NCBI GenBank assembly: GCA_903927495.1
Contig: CAIYNH010000560.1
Location: 1-5,766, forward strand
Direction of reading: 5' to 3'
DNA from: an uncultured beta proteobacterium
GTDB taxonomy: Bacteria > Pseudomonadota > Gammaproteobacteria > Burkholderiales > Burkholderiaceae_C
Length of the DNA: 5,766 nucleotides
Under the pieces are notes generated by a model. It worked only from the letters and a program-made list of their open reading frames with translations. It did not search any database and was not told the DNA's origin. Shown in pieces: positions 1-5,766 of this stretch (the stretch's first letter is position 1; every line of letters begins with the position of its first letter). Both the position numbers and the translations under genes were made by a program.

Positions 1-5
1 ACACA

Positions 6-161
6 CTAAACAACACAATCAGGTTCAGCAGGAGCATCTGACTCACGTGAAGCCACCCACAGTCCCAGCAGCCCCACACCAAAACCCAGCACCATTTCTG
101 CCAGCAGCGGCCAAGTCACCGAAACCAGGCGGTGCGAAAGTGGTAGCGGCTTACAGATCAC
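6..161 (-). CDS. Possible N-terminal fragment of a MATE-like membrane protein, broken at the window edge
   Basis: A 51-codon frame opens with GTG 15 bases after the malQ stop and ends at a TAG at positions 8-6. Its product has a short polar, basic N-terminus (about residues 1-15, with K4, H10 and R11), then one strongly hydrophobic stretch with a Trp-Pro pair and several glycines (about residues 12-38), then an S-R-E-S-D-A turn. By memory of the family, this resembles the first transmembrane helix and following loop of MATE multidrug/Na+ antiporters, which are normally about 450 residues long. The frame stops exactly where the second helix should begin, while the +1 frame stays open and hydrophobic to the window edge, so a frameshift (real or from sequencing) or a decayed gene is possible. 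No good ribosome binding site precedes the GTG. The frame is in phase with the malQ TGA. It could also be a chance ORF. Confidence 0.3.
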   Translation of the reverse strand: MICKPLPLSHRLVSVTWPLLAEMVLGFGVGLLGLWVASRESDAPAEPDCVV

Positions 162-176
162 AGAAAGGCCGCATTT

Positions 177-1706
177 TCAGCAACTGTCAGGCAAACCAAG
201 CAACTCAAACGCTCCTCGACCACTGGCTGCGGTGATGAGACCAAGCACTCGGGTCGGCTCTCTGCCGAGCATTGACCAATCAAAACGCCAGGTCCAGTTG
301 CTGCCACCAAGCGTGCCAGGCAAGTTCATCCGATGGCCGCCATCGAGCCCCAGCACATCTTGCAACGGAAACACCGCCATGTTGGCCACCGAGTTACTGA
401 CTGCACGGATCATGGCCCAATGAATGTCATGGGGAGCTGCGGGCAAATAGCGGCAACAAAATTCCCGCTCACGCGGATTGGTGTTGTGAAACCAGCCGCG
501 TATCGTTTCGTTGTCATGGGTACCCGTGTAGGCCACACAGTCCGGCACATAGTTGTGCGGCAAAAACTCGTGTGCCCCATCAGAGCCAAACGCAAACTGC
601 AAAATTTTCATCCCCGGAAAGCTGCAGTTATCGCGCAATGCGATCACGTCAGGGGTAATCAACCCCAGATCTTCAGCGATGATCGGCAACTTGCCAAGCG
701 CATGTTCAATCGCGTCAAACAAGGCCTTACCTGGCCCTGGAACCCAACGCCCGACCGTCGCCGTCGGGCTGCTGGCAGGTATTTCCCAATAGCCAGCAAA
801 ACCACGAAAGTGGTCAATGCGAAACACATCAGCCTGCTCCAACACACGGCGCACCCGCGCCGTCCACCAGGAATACTTCTCGGCTGCCATACGATCCCAG
901 CAGTAAAGTGGGTTACCCCAACGTTGACCTAAAGGCCCCAAATCATCAGGCGGCACACCAGCCACCACGGTGGGTTGAAAATTCTCGTCCAGCTCATACA
1001 AGTCGGGTCGCGCCCAACAGTCTGCGCTGTGATGTGCGATGAAAATCGGCAAATCACCAATAACGACGACATCATGGGCATTGGCATAGGTCTTGAGTGC
1101 ATGCATTTGGGTGTCAAAACACCATTGCACAAATTGCCAAAACATCACTTCGACTTGATGCTCCAGACGCACCTTGGTCAGCGCGCTCGCGACACGCCGC
1201 GCCAGATCAGAAGGCCATAGCCACCAAGTCTGTCCAGAATGCGCGGTCTCAAGAGCCATGAACAGGGCATAGTCGTCAAGCCAATAGGCCTGCTGTTTGC
1301 ACCAAATGTTAAAAGCCGCGCGCTGTGCGCCTTCGCCCTTGACCAAAAATCCATCAAAGGCCCAGCGCAGATGCGTCAAGCGCCACGGAACCACACGCGC
1401 AAAGTCCACCTTAGCCGCATCAAACCCCACCGTGGGCAAGTCAATTTCATAGAGCCAACCGGCTTCAACCAAGGGCTCAAGCGCCACCATCAAGGGACTT
1501 CCGGCAAACGCCGAGACGCTCTGATACGGCGAATCCCCCGGTCCGATCGGGGTGGTGGGCAACAGCTGCCAGACACGCTGACCAGCTGCGACCAACCAGT
1601 CAACGAACTTGTACGCGTCCGGTCCAAAGTCTCCAATACCATTGGGACTAGGCAAGGATGTGATGTGCAGCAACACGCCTGAGCGGCGCTGATGAAGTGG
1701 CGTCAT
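177..1706 (-). CDS. malQ: 4-alpha-glucanotransferase (amylomaltase), GH77, short form
   Basis: This cytoplasmic enzyme transfers alpha-1,4-glucan segments between maltodextrins, releasing glucose and making longer chains for other enzymes. The protein has 509 residues from ATG 1706, matching the roughly 500-residue amylomaltases of the Thermus type rather than the roughly 690-residue E. coli MalQ with its extra N-terminal domain. Numbered from this ATG, the GH77 catalytic residues are all present: nucleophile D298 in F-R-I-D-H-F-R-G-F, acid/base E345 in I-I-A-E-D-L-G, and D398 in Y-T-G-T-H-D-N-E-T. Other family blocks are S-G-V-L-L-H-I-T-S-L-P near the N-terminus, G-D-L-P-I-F-I-A-H at about 217-225, and the V-A-G-V-P-P-D-D loop with W-G-N-P-L-Y at about 248-268. 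A TTG at 1718 would add four residues. Neither start has a clear Shine-Dalgarno sequence, and I prefer the ATG. The gene lies 16 bases after glgX on the same strand, so the two are probably co-transcribed and perhaps translationally coupled. Confidence 0.97.
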   Translation of the reverse strand: MTPLHQRRSGVLLHITSLPSPNGIGDFGPDAYKFVDWLVAAGQRVWQLLPTTPIGPGDSPYQSVSAFAGSPLMVALEPLVEAGWLYEIDLPTVGFDAAKVDFARVVPWRLTHLRWAFDGFLVKGEGAQRAAFNIWCKQQAYWLDDYALFMALETAHSGQTWWLWPSDLARRVASALTKVRLEHQVEVMFWQFVQWCFDTQMHALKTYANAHDVVVIGDLPIFIAHHSADCWARPDLYELDENFQPTVVAGVPPDDLGPLGQRWGNPLYCWDRMAAEKYSWWTARVRRVLEQADVFRIDHFRGFAGYWEIPASSPTATVGRWVPGPGKALFDAIEHALGKLPIIAEDLGLITPDVIALRDNCSFPGMKILQFAFGSDGAHEFLPHNYVPDCVAYTGTHDNETIRGWFHNTNPREREFCCRYLPAAPHDIHWAMIRAVSNSVANMAVFPLQDVLGLDGGHRMNLPGTLGGSNWTWRFDWSMLGREPTRVLGLITAASGRGAFELLGLPDSC

Positions 1707-1722
1707 GGAAGTATTCAATCAG

Positions 1723-3825
1723 TTAAAAAATGGTTTCACGAAAGACGAGCATAGTGTGCCCAGGAACTGGCAAGCTTTGCGTATTGTGTTGGGTCAACTG
1801 CAGCGTGTCACTGCTGTCAATCAACAATTGCCAGTGCATGGGTCGCAAGCTGAACACCACAGCATCCGAACGTGGGTTGAAGATCATCAACAGTCGAGGC
1901 GATTGCGTTACCACGCCACCAGAGGTTTCTTTAACCTGCAATTTGCACGCAAATGCAAGCTGCTGGGAATCATGCCAGTCCTCGGCCTGCAGTTCTTCAC
2001 CTGCAGGTGTCAGCCATCTGCGAACCACAGCGCCCGGCTCCTGACGAGCAGCTGTCGACCAAATATTGCATTGCAGCGCCGGCTCACTTTGCCGCAGCGC
2101 AATCAGTCTGGATACAAATTTCTGCAAATCACGATCAGCACCAGACCAGCCAAGCCAGGTCGTCGGATTGTCCTGACAGTAGGCGTTGTTGTTACCCTGC
2201 TGACTGTTTCCAATCTCGTCACCGGCGCACAGCATAGGCGTGCCCTGCGCCATCAGCAAGCTGGCCAACATGGCACGTTGCACCGCGCGGCGTTCTGACA
2301 AGACAGCAACATCGTCGCTCGGACCTTCGACTCCAAAGTTCGCGCTCAGTTCACCGTTTCGGCCATCGCAGTTATTTTCACCATTGGCAGCATTGTGTTT
2401 GTGGCTATAGCTCACCACATCGGCCAGCGTAAACCCATCGTGTACCGACACAAAGTTCACCGATGAACATGGCCTGCGTCCACCGTGATGGAACAGGTCA
2501 CTCGACGCAGTCAAACGCCGTGCAAATTCACCACGACTCACCCCAGTTTGCAGCCAATAGCCACGCACAGCATCTCGAAATTTATCATTCCAGTCCATGA
2601 AACGCCCCGGAAAGCGTCCCACCTGATAACCGCCTGACCCGCCATCCCACGGCTCAGCGATTAAGTGCACGGCAGCCAGCACCGGGTCTTGCCTGAGTGC
2701 GGTGAAAAATGCGGCTTGCGTATCAAAGCCGAGGTCGGTACGCCCTAAAACCGTCGCAAGATCGAAACGAAAACCGTCGACCCCCATGATTTGTACCCAG
2801 TAGCGCAAGGAATCCAGCACAAACTGCGTGACCTTGGGGTGGGCTACCCGAAGCGTGTTACCGCATCCGCTGATGTTCTCACAGCGTCTGCTGTCACCAG
2901 CTACGCTGCGGTACCAGCTGGCATTGTCGAGTCCGCGAAAGCTTAACGTTGGCCCCCACTCATTACCCTCGGCTGTGTGGTTGTACACCACATCCAGCAC
3001 CACCTCCAGATCATGACTGTGCAATGTGTGAACCATCGCACGGAATTCTTCAATGACCATGCCAATATCCCGGGACTGACTGGCCCACCGTGGATCCGGA
3101 CAGAAAAAACCGAGTGTGTTGTAACCCCAATAGTTCGATTGACCTCGGGCAACGAGTGCAGCTTCGCTCACGCAGTACTGAACCGGCAATAAAGACAAAG
3201 TGGTTACACCCAAAGATTTGAAATGCGCAATGGACACCGGGTGTGCCAATCCTGCGTAAGTGCCCGCCAAGGCAGCTGGAATATCAGGATGCTGTTTGCC
3301 AAAACCCTTGACATGTACTTCGTACAACACCACCTCGGCACTGGCATGACGCGGTGGATTCAGCCGCCCTGGCGCTGGCCCTCGCACGGTAGGTACGCGC
3401 GCCTTCAATGCAACAGCGGCATTGTCACGCACATCTAAAGACTGCGGCCCTTGAGCAAGATGCGGTGTGTAACCGTACAAGGTGTCCTGCCAAACAAAGC
3501 TGCCAACAATTTCACGTGCATAGGGATCGAGCAGAACCTTGTTGGGGTTGAATCGATGCCCCGCTTGGGGCTCATAGGGGCCATAGACTCGATAACCGTA
3601 CACTAAGCCAGCTCTGGCAGCAGGCAAGAAGCCATGAAACACGCCGTCATCCGGTCCGCCAAGCGCGTAGCGCTGCAATTCCTGCTTCCCGCAAGTATCA
3701 AACACACACAACTCAACTCGCAGCGCATGCTGTGAAAACACCGCAAAATTAACACCAGTATCGCAAATGGTCGCACCCATCGGCTCGGTGCGACCAGCGG
3801 GTAGGAAGCTAGGGATGGCTGACAT
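1723..3825 (-). CDS. glgX: Glycogen/limit-dextrin debranching enzyme, isoamylase type (GH13 with CBM48)
   Basis: This enzyme hydrolyses alpha-1,6 branch points in glycogen or imported branched dextrins, releasing linear oligosaccharides for MalQ. It has 700 residues, in the GlgX/TreX range (E. coli GlgX is about 657). Residues about 12-100 form the N-terminal CBM48-like beta domain, with G-V-N-F-A-V-F-S and Y-G-Y-R-V-Y-G-P-Y. The GH13 barrel follows: region I D-V-V-Y-N-H-T at 278-284, region II G-F-R-F-D-L-A at 351-357 with nucleophile D355, region III I-A-E-P-W-D with acid/base E391, and region IV S-V-H-D-G-F with D463. The block at about 478-497 (H-N-A-A-N-G-E-N-N, then G-E-L-S-A-N-F-G) is typical of debranching enzymes. 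About residues 585-700 form the C-terminal beta domain. No signal peptide is seen, so it is cytoplasmic. The ATG at 3825 has no clear Shine-Dalgarno sequence, and a 17-bp inverted repeat sits just upstream. The gene is divergent from malK, so a role in maltodextrin use is likelier than one in glycogen turnover alone. TreX-like naming is an alternative. Confidence 0.96.
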   Translation of the reverse strand: MSAIPSFLPAGRTEPMGATICDTGVNFAVFSQHALRVELCVFDTCGKQELQRYALGGPDDGVFHGFLPAARAGLVYGYRVYGPYEPQAGHRFNPNKVLLDPYAREIVGSFVWQDTLYGYTPHLAQGPQSLDVRDNAAVALKARVPTVRGPAPGRLNPPRHASAEVVLYEVHVKGFGKQHPDIPAALAGTYAGLAHPVSIAHFKSLGVTTLSLLPVQYCVSEAALVARGQSNYWGYNTLGFFCPDPRWASQSRDIGMVIEEFRAMVHTLHSHDLEVVLDVVYNHTAEGNEWGPTLSFRGLDNASWYRSVAGDSRRCENISGCGNTLRVAHPKVTQFVLDSLRYWVQIMGVDGFRFDLATVLGRTDLGFDTQAAFFTALRQDPVLAAVHLIAEPWDGGSGGYQVGRFPGRFMDWNDKFRDAVRGYWLQTGVSRGEFARRLTASSDLFHHGGRRPCSSVNFVSVHDGFTLADVVSYSHKHNAANGENNCDGRNGELSANFGVEGPSDDVAVLSERRAVQRAMLASLLMAQGTPMLCAGDEIGNSQQGNNNAYCQDNPTTWLGWSGADRDLQKFVSRLIALRQSEPALQCNIWSTAARQEPGAVVRRWLTPAGEELQAEDWHDSQQLAFACKLQVKETSGGVVTQSPRLLMIFNPRSDAVVFSLRPMHWQLLIDSSDTLQLTQHNTQSLPVPGHTMLVFRETIF

Positions 3826-3832
3826 AATTAAT

Positions 3833-3849
3833 ATGTAGTTTAGCTACAT
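3833..3849. promoter_or_regulatory. Putative operator: 17-bp inverted repeat upstream of glgX
   Basis: The sequence ATGTAG-TTTAG-CTACAT has perfect 6-bp arms around a 5-bp centre and ends 7 bases before the glgX ATG. Its size and symmetry suit a dimeric helix-turn-helix repressor. LacI and ROK family proteins often control sugar loci, but no regulator is in the window and the family is a guess. Bound here, it would overlap the glgX translation start region or a very short leader. A related copy lies at 3920-3935. Confidence 0.4.
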
Positions 3850-3919
3850 TGAAAGAATTTTCGGCTCGATGATATCCTCAAGCTGAATTTTTCGACCCAA
3901 ATTTCCTGCATTATTGTCC

Positions 3920-3935
3920 GTTGTATGGCTACATT
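3920..3935. promoter_or_regulatory. Putative second operator, overlapping the malK promoter
   Basis: This 16-bp stretch matches 3835-3850 at 13 of 16 positions in the same orientation, sharing a perfect GCTACATT half-site. The other half has diverged, leaving only a TGTA...TACA symmetry. It covers the proposed -35 box and the first part of the spacer of the malK promoter, a classic position for repression. The copies are 85 bp apart, close to eight helical turns. Confidence 0.3.
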
Positions 3936-3950
3936 ATTGGGATGTATACT
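3921..3950 (+). promoter_or_regulatory. Probable sigma-70-type promoter of malK-malE
   Basis: The -10 box TATACT (3945-3950) matches the consensus at five of six positions. An 18-base spacer separates it from a weak -35 box, TTGTAT (3921-3926). Transcription would start near 3957, giving a leader of about 115 bases before malK. The weak -35 box would fit a regulated promoter. In the rest of the 246-base divergent region (3826-4071) I found no convincing sigma-70 promoter for glgX and no RNA gene. Confidence 0.45.
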
Positions 3951-4060
3951 CGGCCAAAATTCAACGCCGAACGGTGCGGCGAGCGTGTCGATTGGCTTTA
4001 ATTCACCGGCCATTTCGATCCTTATAGAGAGACAAGTCGATGCCATTCATGGCGCGACAC

Positions 4061-4066
4061 GGAGGT
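4061..4066 (+). promoter_or_regulatory. Ribosome binding site of malK
   Basis: GGAGGT, a strong Shine-Dalgarno match, lies five bases before the GTG at 4072. An in-frame TAA at 4066-4068 rules out any start further upstream, so this site fixes the malK start at the GTG. Confidence 0.88.
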
Positions 4067-4071
4067 AAGAC

Positions 4072-5187
4072 GTGGCCGAAGTAAAACTGTCAGGCGTTTG
4101 CAAGTCATTTGGCGAAAATCAAATCCTGCATCAAATTAACCTTGATATTAACGATGGCGAGTTCATGGTTTTTGTGGGACCATCAGGCTGCGGCAAGTCC
4201 ACTTTATTACGTGTGATTGCAGGACTAGAAGACATCACCAGTGGCGAACTGACTATAGGTGGCCGGATGGTCAATAACGTAGCCCCTGCCGAGCGTGGCA
4301 TTGCCATGGTGTTTCAGTCCTATGCGCTATACCCGCACATGGACCTATATGACAACATGGCCTTTGGACTCCAATTGGCCAAGGTGCCAAAAACGGAAAT
4401 TGACCAGGCAGTTCACCAGGCCGCCAAAATTCTCAACATCGAGCACCTGCTCTCACGCAAACCCAAAGACCTATCGGGTGGCCAGCGTCAACGTGTTGCC
4501 ATTGGACGTGCGATTGTGCGTAAACCCGAAGTCTTTTTGTTTGACGAGCCCCTGTCGAATCTTGACACCGCATTGCGCGTTCGCATGCGCTACGAGTTTG
4601 CCAAACTGCATGAAGAATTTAAGACCACGATGGTCTATGTTACCCATGATCAAGTAGAGGCCATGACACTGGCTGACCGCATTGTTGTGCTATCGACCGG
4701 GCACATTGAGCAAGTTGGGGCACCGCTAAGCTTGTACGAGCGCCCTGACAACTTGTTCGTTGCAGAATTTATTGGCTCCCCGGGCATGAATCTGCTAAAC
4801 GGAAATATCCTGGAATGCAGCGCCCAGAGCGCAAAGGTGCAACTCGGTGGCGGCGAGGTGATTTATTGCCTGGTTGATGCAAGCCGTGCCAGCGTTGGCG
4901 ATAACGTCAAATTGGGCGTAAGACCCGAGCATCTGCGCGCCGGGGTAAGCGATAACGCCTTGCTGGCCCAAGTGACCTTTGCAGAATGCTTGGGCAGCAT
5001 CACCTATGCGTATTGTAAACATCCTGACAGCTCAGAAGTACTCACAGCGGCAGTTGATGGACAAACCAGGGTGCGCGACGGCGAGTCGATTCTGCTCGGC
5101 ATTCCACCCGAATGGGCCTATCTGTTTGACGCACAGGGGCGGGCGTTTTATCGGCATACCAAGTCGGAGCACAACAGTGCAGCCTAA
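4072..5187 (+). CDS. malK: Maltodextrin ABC transporter ATP-binding subunit
   Basis: This is the ATPase that drives maltose/maltodextrin import. It works as a dimer on the cytoplasmic face of the MalFG permease. It has 371 residues, the same length as E. coli MalK. All nucleotide-binding motifs are intact: Walker [10 protein letters not shown] at 36-44, Q-loop Q82, signature L-S-G-G-Q at 134-138, Walker B V-F-L-F-D-E-P at 154-160 with catalytic E159, D-loop S-N-L-D at 162-165 and H-loop H192. After the family block [10 protein letters not shown] at 231-240 comes the C-terminal regulatory (TOBE-type) domain to the end, including G-V-R-P-E-H-L at 282-288. The GTG start is supported by its Shine-Dalgarno sequence and the in-frame stop just upstream. 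The last 11 bases overlap malE. By ATPase sequence alone it could be UgpC-like or another CUT1 sugar ATPase, but the adjacent MalE and the malQ-glgX pair argue for maltodextrins. Confidence 0.95.
   Translation: MAEVKLSGVCKSFGENQILHQINLDINDGEFMVFVGPSGCGKSTLLRVIAGLEDITSGELTIGGRMVNNVAPAERGIAMVFQSYALYPHMDLYDNMAFGLQLAKVPKTEIDQAVHQAAKILNIEHLLSRKPKDLSGGQRQRVAIGRAIVRKPEVFLFDEPLSNLDTALRVRMRYEFAKLHEEFKTTMVYVTHDQVEAMTLADRIVVLSTGHIEQVGAPLSLYERPDNLFVAEFIGSPGMNLLNGNILECSAQSAKVQLGGGEVIYCLVDASRASVGDNVKLGVRPEHLRAGVSDNALLAQVTFAECLGSITYAYCKHPDSSEVLTAAVDGQTRVRDGESILLGIPPEWAYLFDAQGRAFYRHTKSEHNSAA
5166..5169 (+). promoter_or_regulatory. Ribosome binding site of malE, inside malK
   Basis: GGAG lies within the malK coding sequence, seven bases before the GTG at 5177. 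It supports that GTG as the malE start and suggests translation coupled to the end of malK. Confidence 0.65.
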
Positions 5188-5766
5188 TACCTCGCGTGCA
5201 ATCGGCTCACTCGTGGTGGCTTCCGTCTTGATGGCTGGTGGCTTGGCAGCTGCCAAAACTCCTCCAAGCTTGCTTATCTGGATCAATGGCGACAAAGGCT
5301 ACAACGGATTGCAAAAAGTTGGGGACACTTTTTCCAAAGTGACAGGAATTCAAGTCATCGTCCAGCACCCAGAAGGTGCACCCGACAAGTTTCAGGCTGC
5401 TGCAGGCGCCGGTAAAGGGCCAGACATCATTTGCTGGCCACATGATCGCTCTGGTGAGTGGGCAAAATCCGGTCTGATTTTTCCCATCAAACCTTCAGCT
5501 CGGATTCGTGATGAAATTGAAGCTTCTGCCTGGTCGGCCTTTACCTATCAAGGCAAGGTGTGGGGCTACCCGCTGTCGATTGAAGCTATCGGCCTGATTT
5601 ACAACAAGGCCTTGGTCAAGACACCCCCTAGCAGCTTTGAGGAAGTGATGGCTTTGGACAAACAACTCGCAACCCAAGGGAAAAAGGCCATTTTGTGGGA
5701 CTACAACAAATCGTTTTTCACTTGGCCAATGCTCGCCGGCCCGGGTGGTTTTGTTTTTGGACGCAC
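5177..5766 (+). CDS. malE: Periplasmic maltose/maltodextrin-binding protein, 5' part (runs off the window)
   Basis: This is the substrate-binding protein that delivers maltodextrins to the MalFGK2 importer. The frame is open from GTG 5177 to the window end (196 codons; the family is about 390-400 residues). Residues 1-26 form a Sec signal peptide: short N-region with R7, hydrophobic core about 9-23, likely cleavage after A24-A25-A26. The mature protein starts with a close match to E. coli MalE around [11 protein letters not shown] (35-45). It continues through G-P-D-I-I at 81-85, W87, H89-D90-R91, E136 in the I-E-A-I-G-L-I-Y-N block, and F-T-W-P at 181-184. D39, K40, W87, D90, R91 and E136 correspond to sugar contacts D14, K15, W62, D65, R66 and E111 of mature E. 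coli MalE. The positions matching E153, P154 and Y155 are K178, S179 and F180. The start overlaps malK by 11 bases. malF and malG probably follow. Confidence 0.94.
   Translation, partial: MQPNTSRAIGSLVVASVLMAGGLAAAKTPPSLLIWINGDKGYNGLQKVGDTFSKVTGIQVIVQHPEGAPDKFQAAAGAGKGPDIICWPHDRSGEWAKSGLIFPIKPSARIRDEIEASAWSAFTYQGKVWGYPLSIEAIGLIYNKALVKTPPSSFEEVMALDKQLATQGKKAILWDYNKSFFTWPMLAGPGGFVFGR

Noticed and set aside
100..180. Possible terminator after malQ
   Set aside because: I found no GC-rich stem followed by a T-run on the minus strand here, so there is no sign that transcription ends after malQ.
47..235. A 62-codon plus-strand frame at the left edge
   Set aside because: Its product is proline/alanine-rich and low in complexity, it is antisense to the malQ end and the MATE-like frame, and it has no supporting start signals.
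333..932. A 199-codon plus-strand frame opposite malQ
   Set aside because: It lies wholly antisense to malQ, whose catalytic motifs are intact. Its product has no recognisable family pattern, so it is a coding shadow.
1986..2007. Two CCTGCAG palindromes seven bases apart that could pair as a hairpin
   Set aside because: They sit inside the glgX coding sequence far from any gene end and lack a U-tract, so they are best explained as coincidence rather than a terminator.
1705..2298. A 197-codon plus-strand frame opposite glgX
   Set aside because: It is antisense to the intact C-terminal part of GlgX. Its product is rich in Q, R and H with no domain signal.
3937..3957. TTGG...CCAA flanking a GTATAC palindrome at the malK -10 box
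   Set aside because: The outer and inner symmetries do not share a centre, and the GTATAC is explained by the -10 box. I do not count it as a third operator.
3840..4046. A 68-codon minus-strand frame in the divergent region
   Set aside because: It crosses the proposed malK promoter and both operator-like sites. It has no ribosome site and its product resembles nothing I know. The region reads as regulatory DNA.

Overview
The window carries a maltodextrin uptake and breakdown locus. It is read outward in both directions from one divergent control region at about 3826-4071. Moderate G+C, a Sec-exported binding protein of the E. coli MalE type, a 371-residue MalK and an isoamylase of the bacterial GlgX type all point to a Gram-negative proteobacterium. 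A beta-proteobacterium is my best guess, but this is inference from the general look of the proteins, not a lineage marker.

Leftward (minus strand), glgX (1723-3825) is followed after 16 bases by malQ (177-1706). They encode a glycogen/limit-dextrin debranching enzyme and a short-form GH77 4-alpha-glucanotransferase. Both are full length with every expected catalytic residue. Beyond malQ, in the last 176 bases of the window, lies a 51-codon reading frame that resembles the first membrane segment of a MATE-type exporter. It stops at the window edge and may be broken or frameshifted.

Rightward (plus strand), malK (4072-5187) is followed by malE, whose GTG start at 5177 overlaps the end of malK by 11 bases. 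malE runs off the window after 196 codons. The membrane permeases malF and malG are not visible and would be expected further right.

The genes fit one pathway. MalE captures maltodextrins in the periplasm and MalK powers their import. Inside the cell, MalQ disproportionates the linear dextrins and GlgX removes alpha-1,6 branches. No regulator gene is in the window. The divergent region does hold a 17-bp inverted repeat next to the glgX start and a related copy 85 bp away inside the likely malK promoter, which suggests coordinated control by a DNA-binding repressor. Nothing here looks like a wholly new system. The points worth a second look are this operator pair, the malK leader, substitutions in the MalE sugar site and the broken frame at the left edge.
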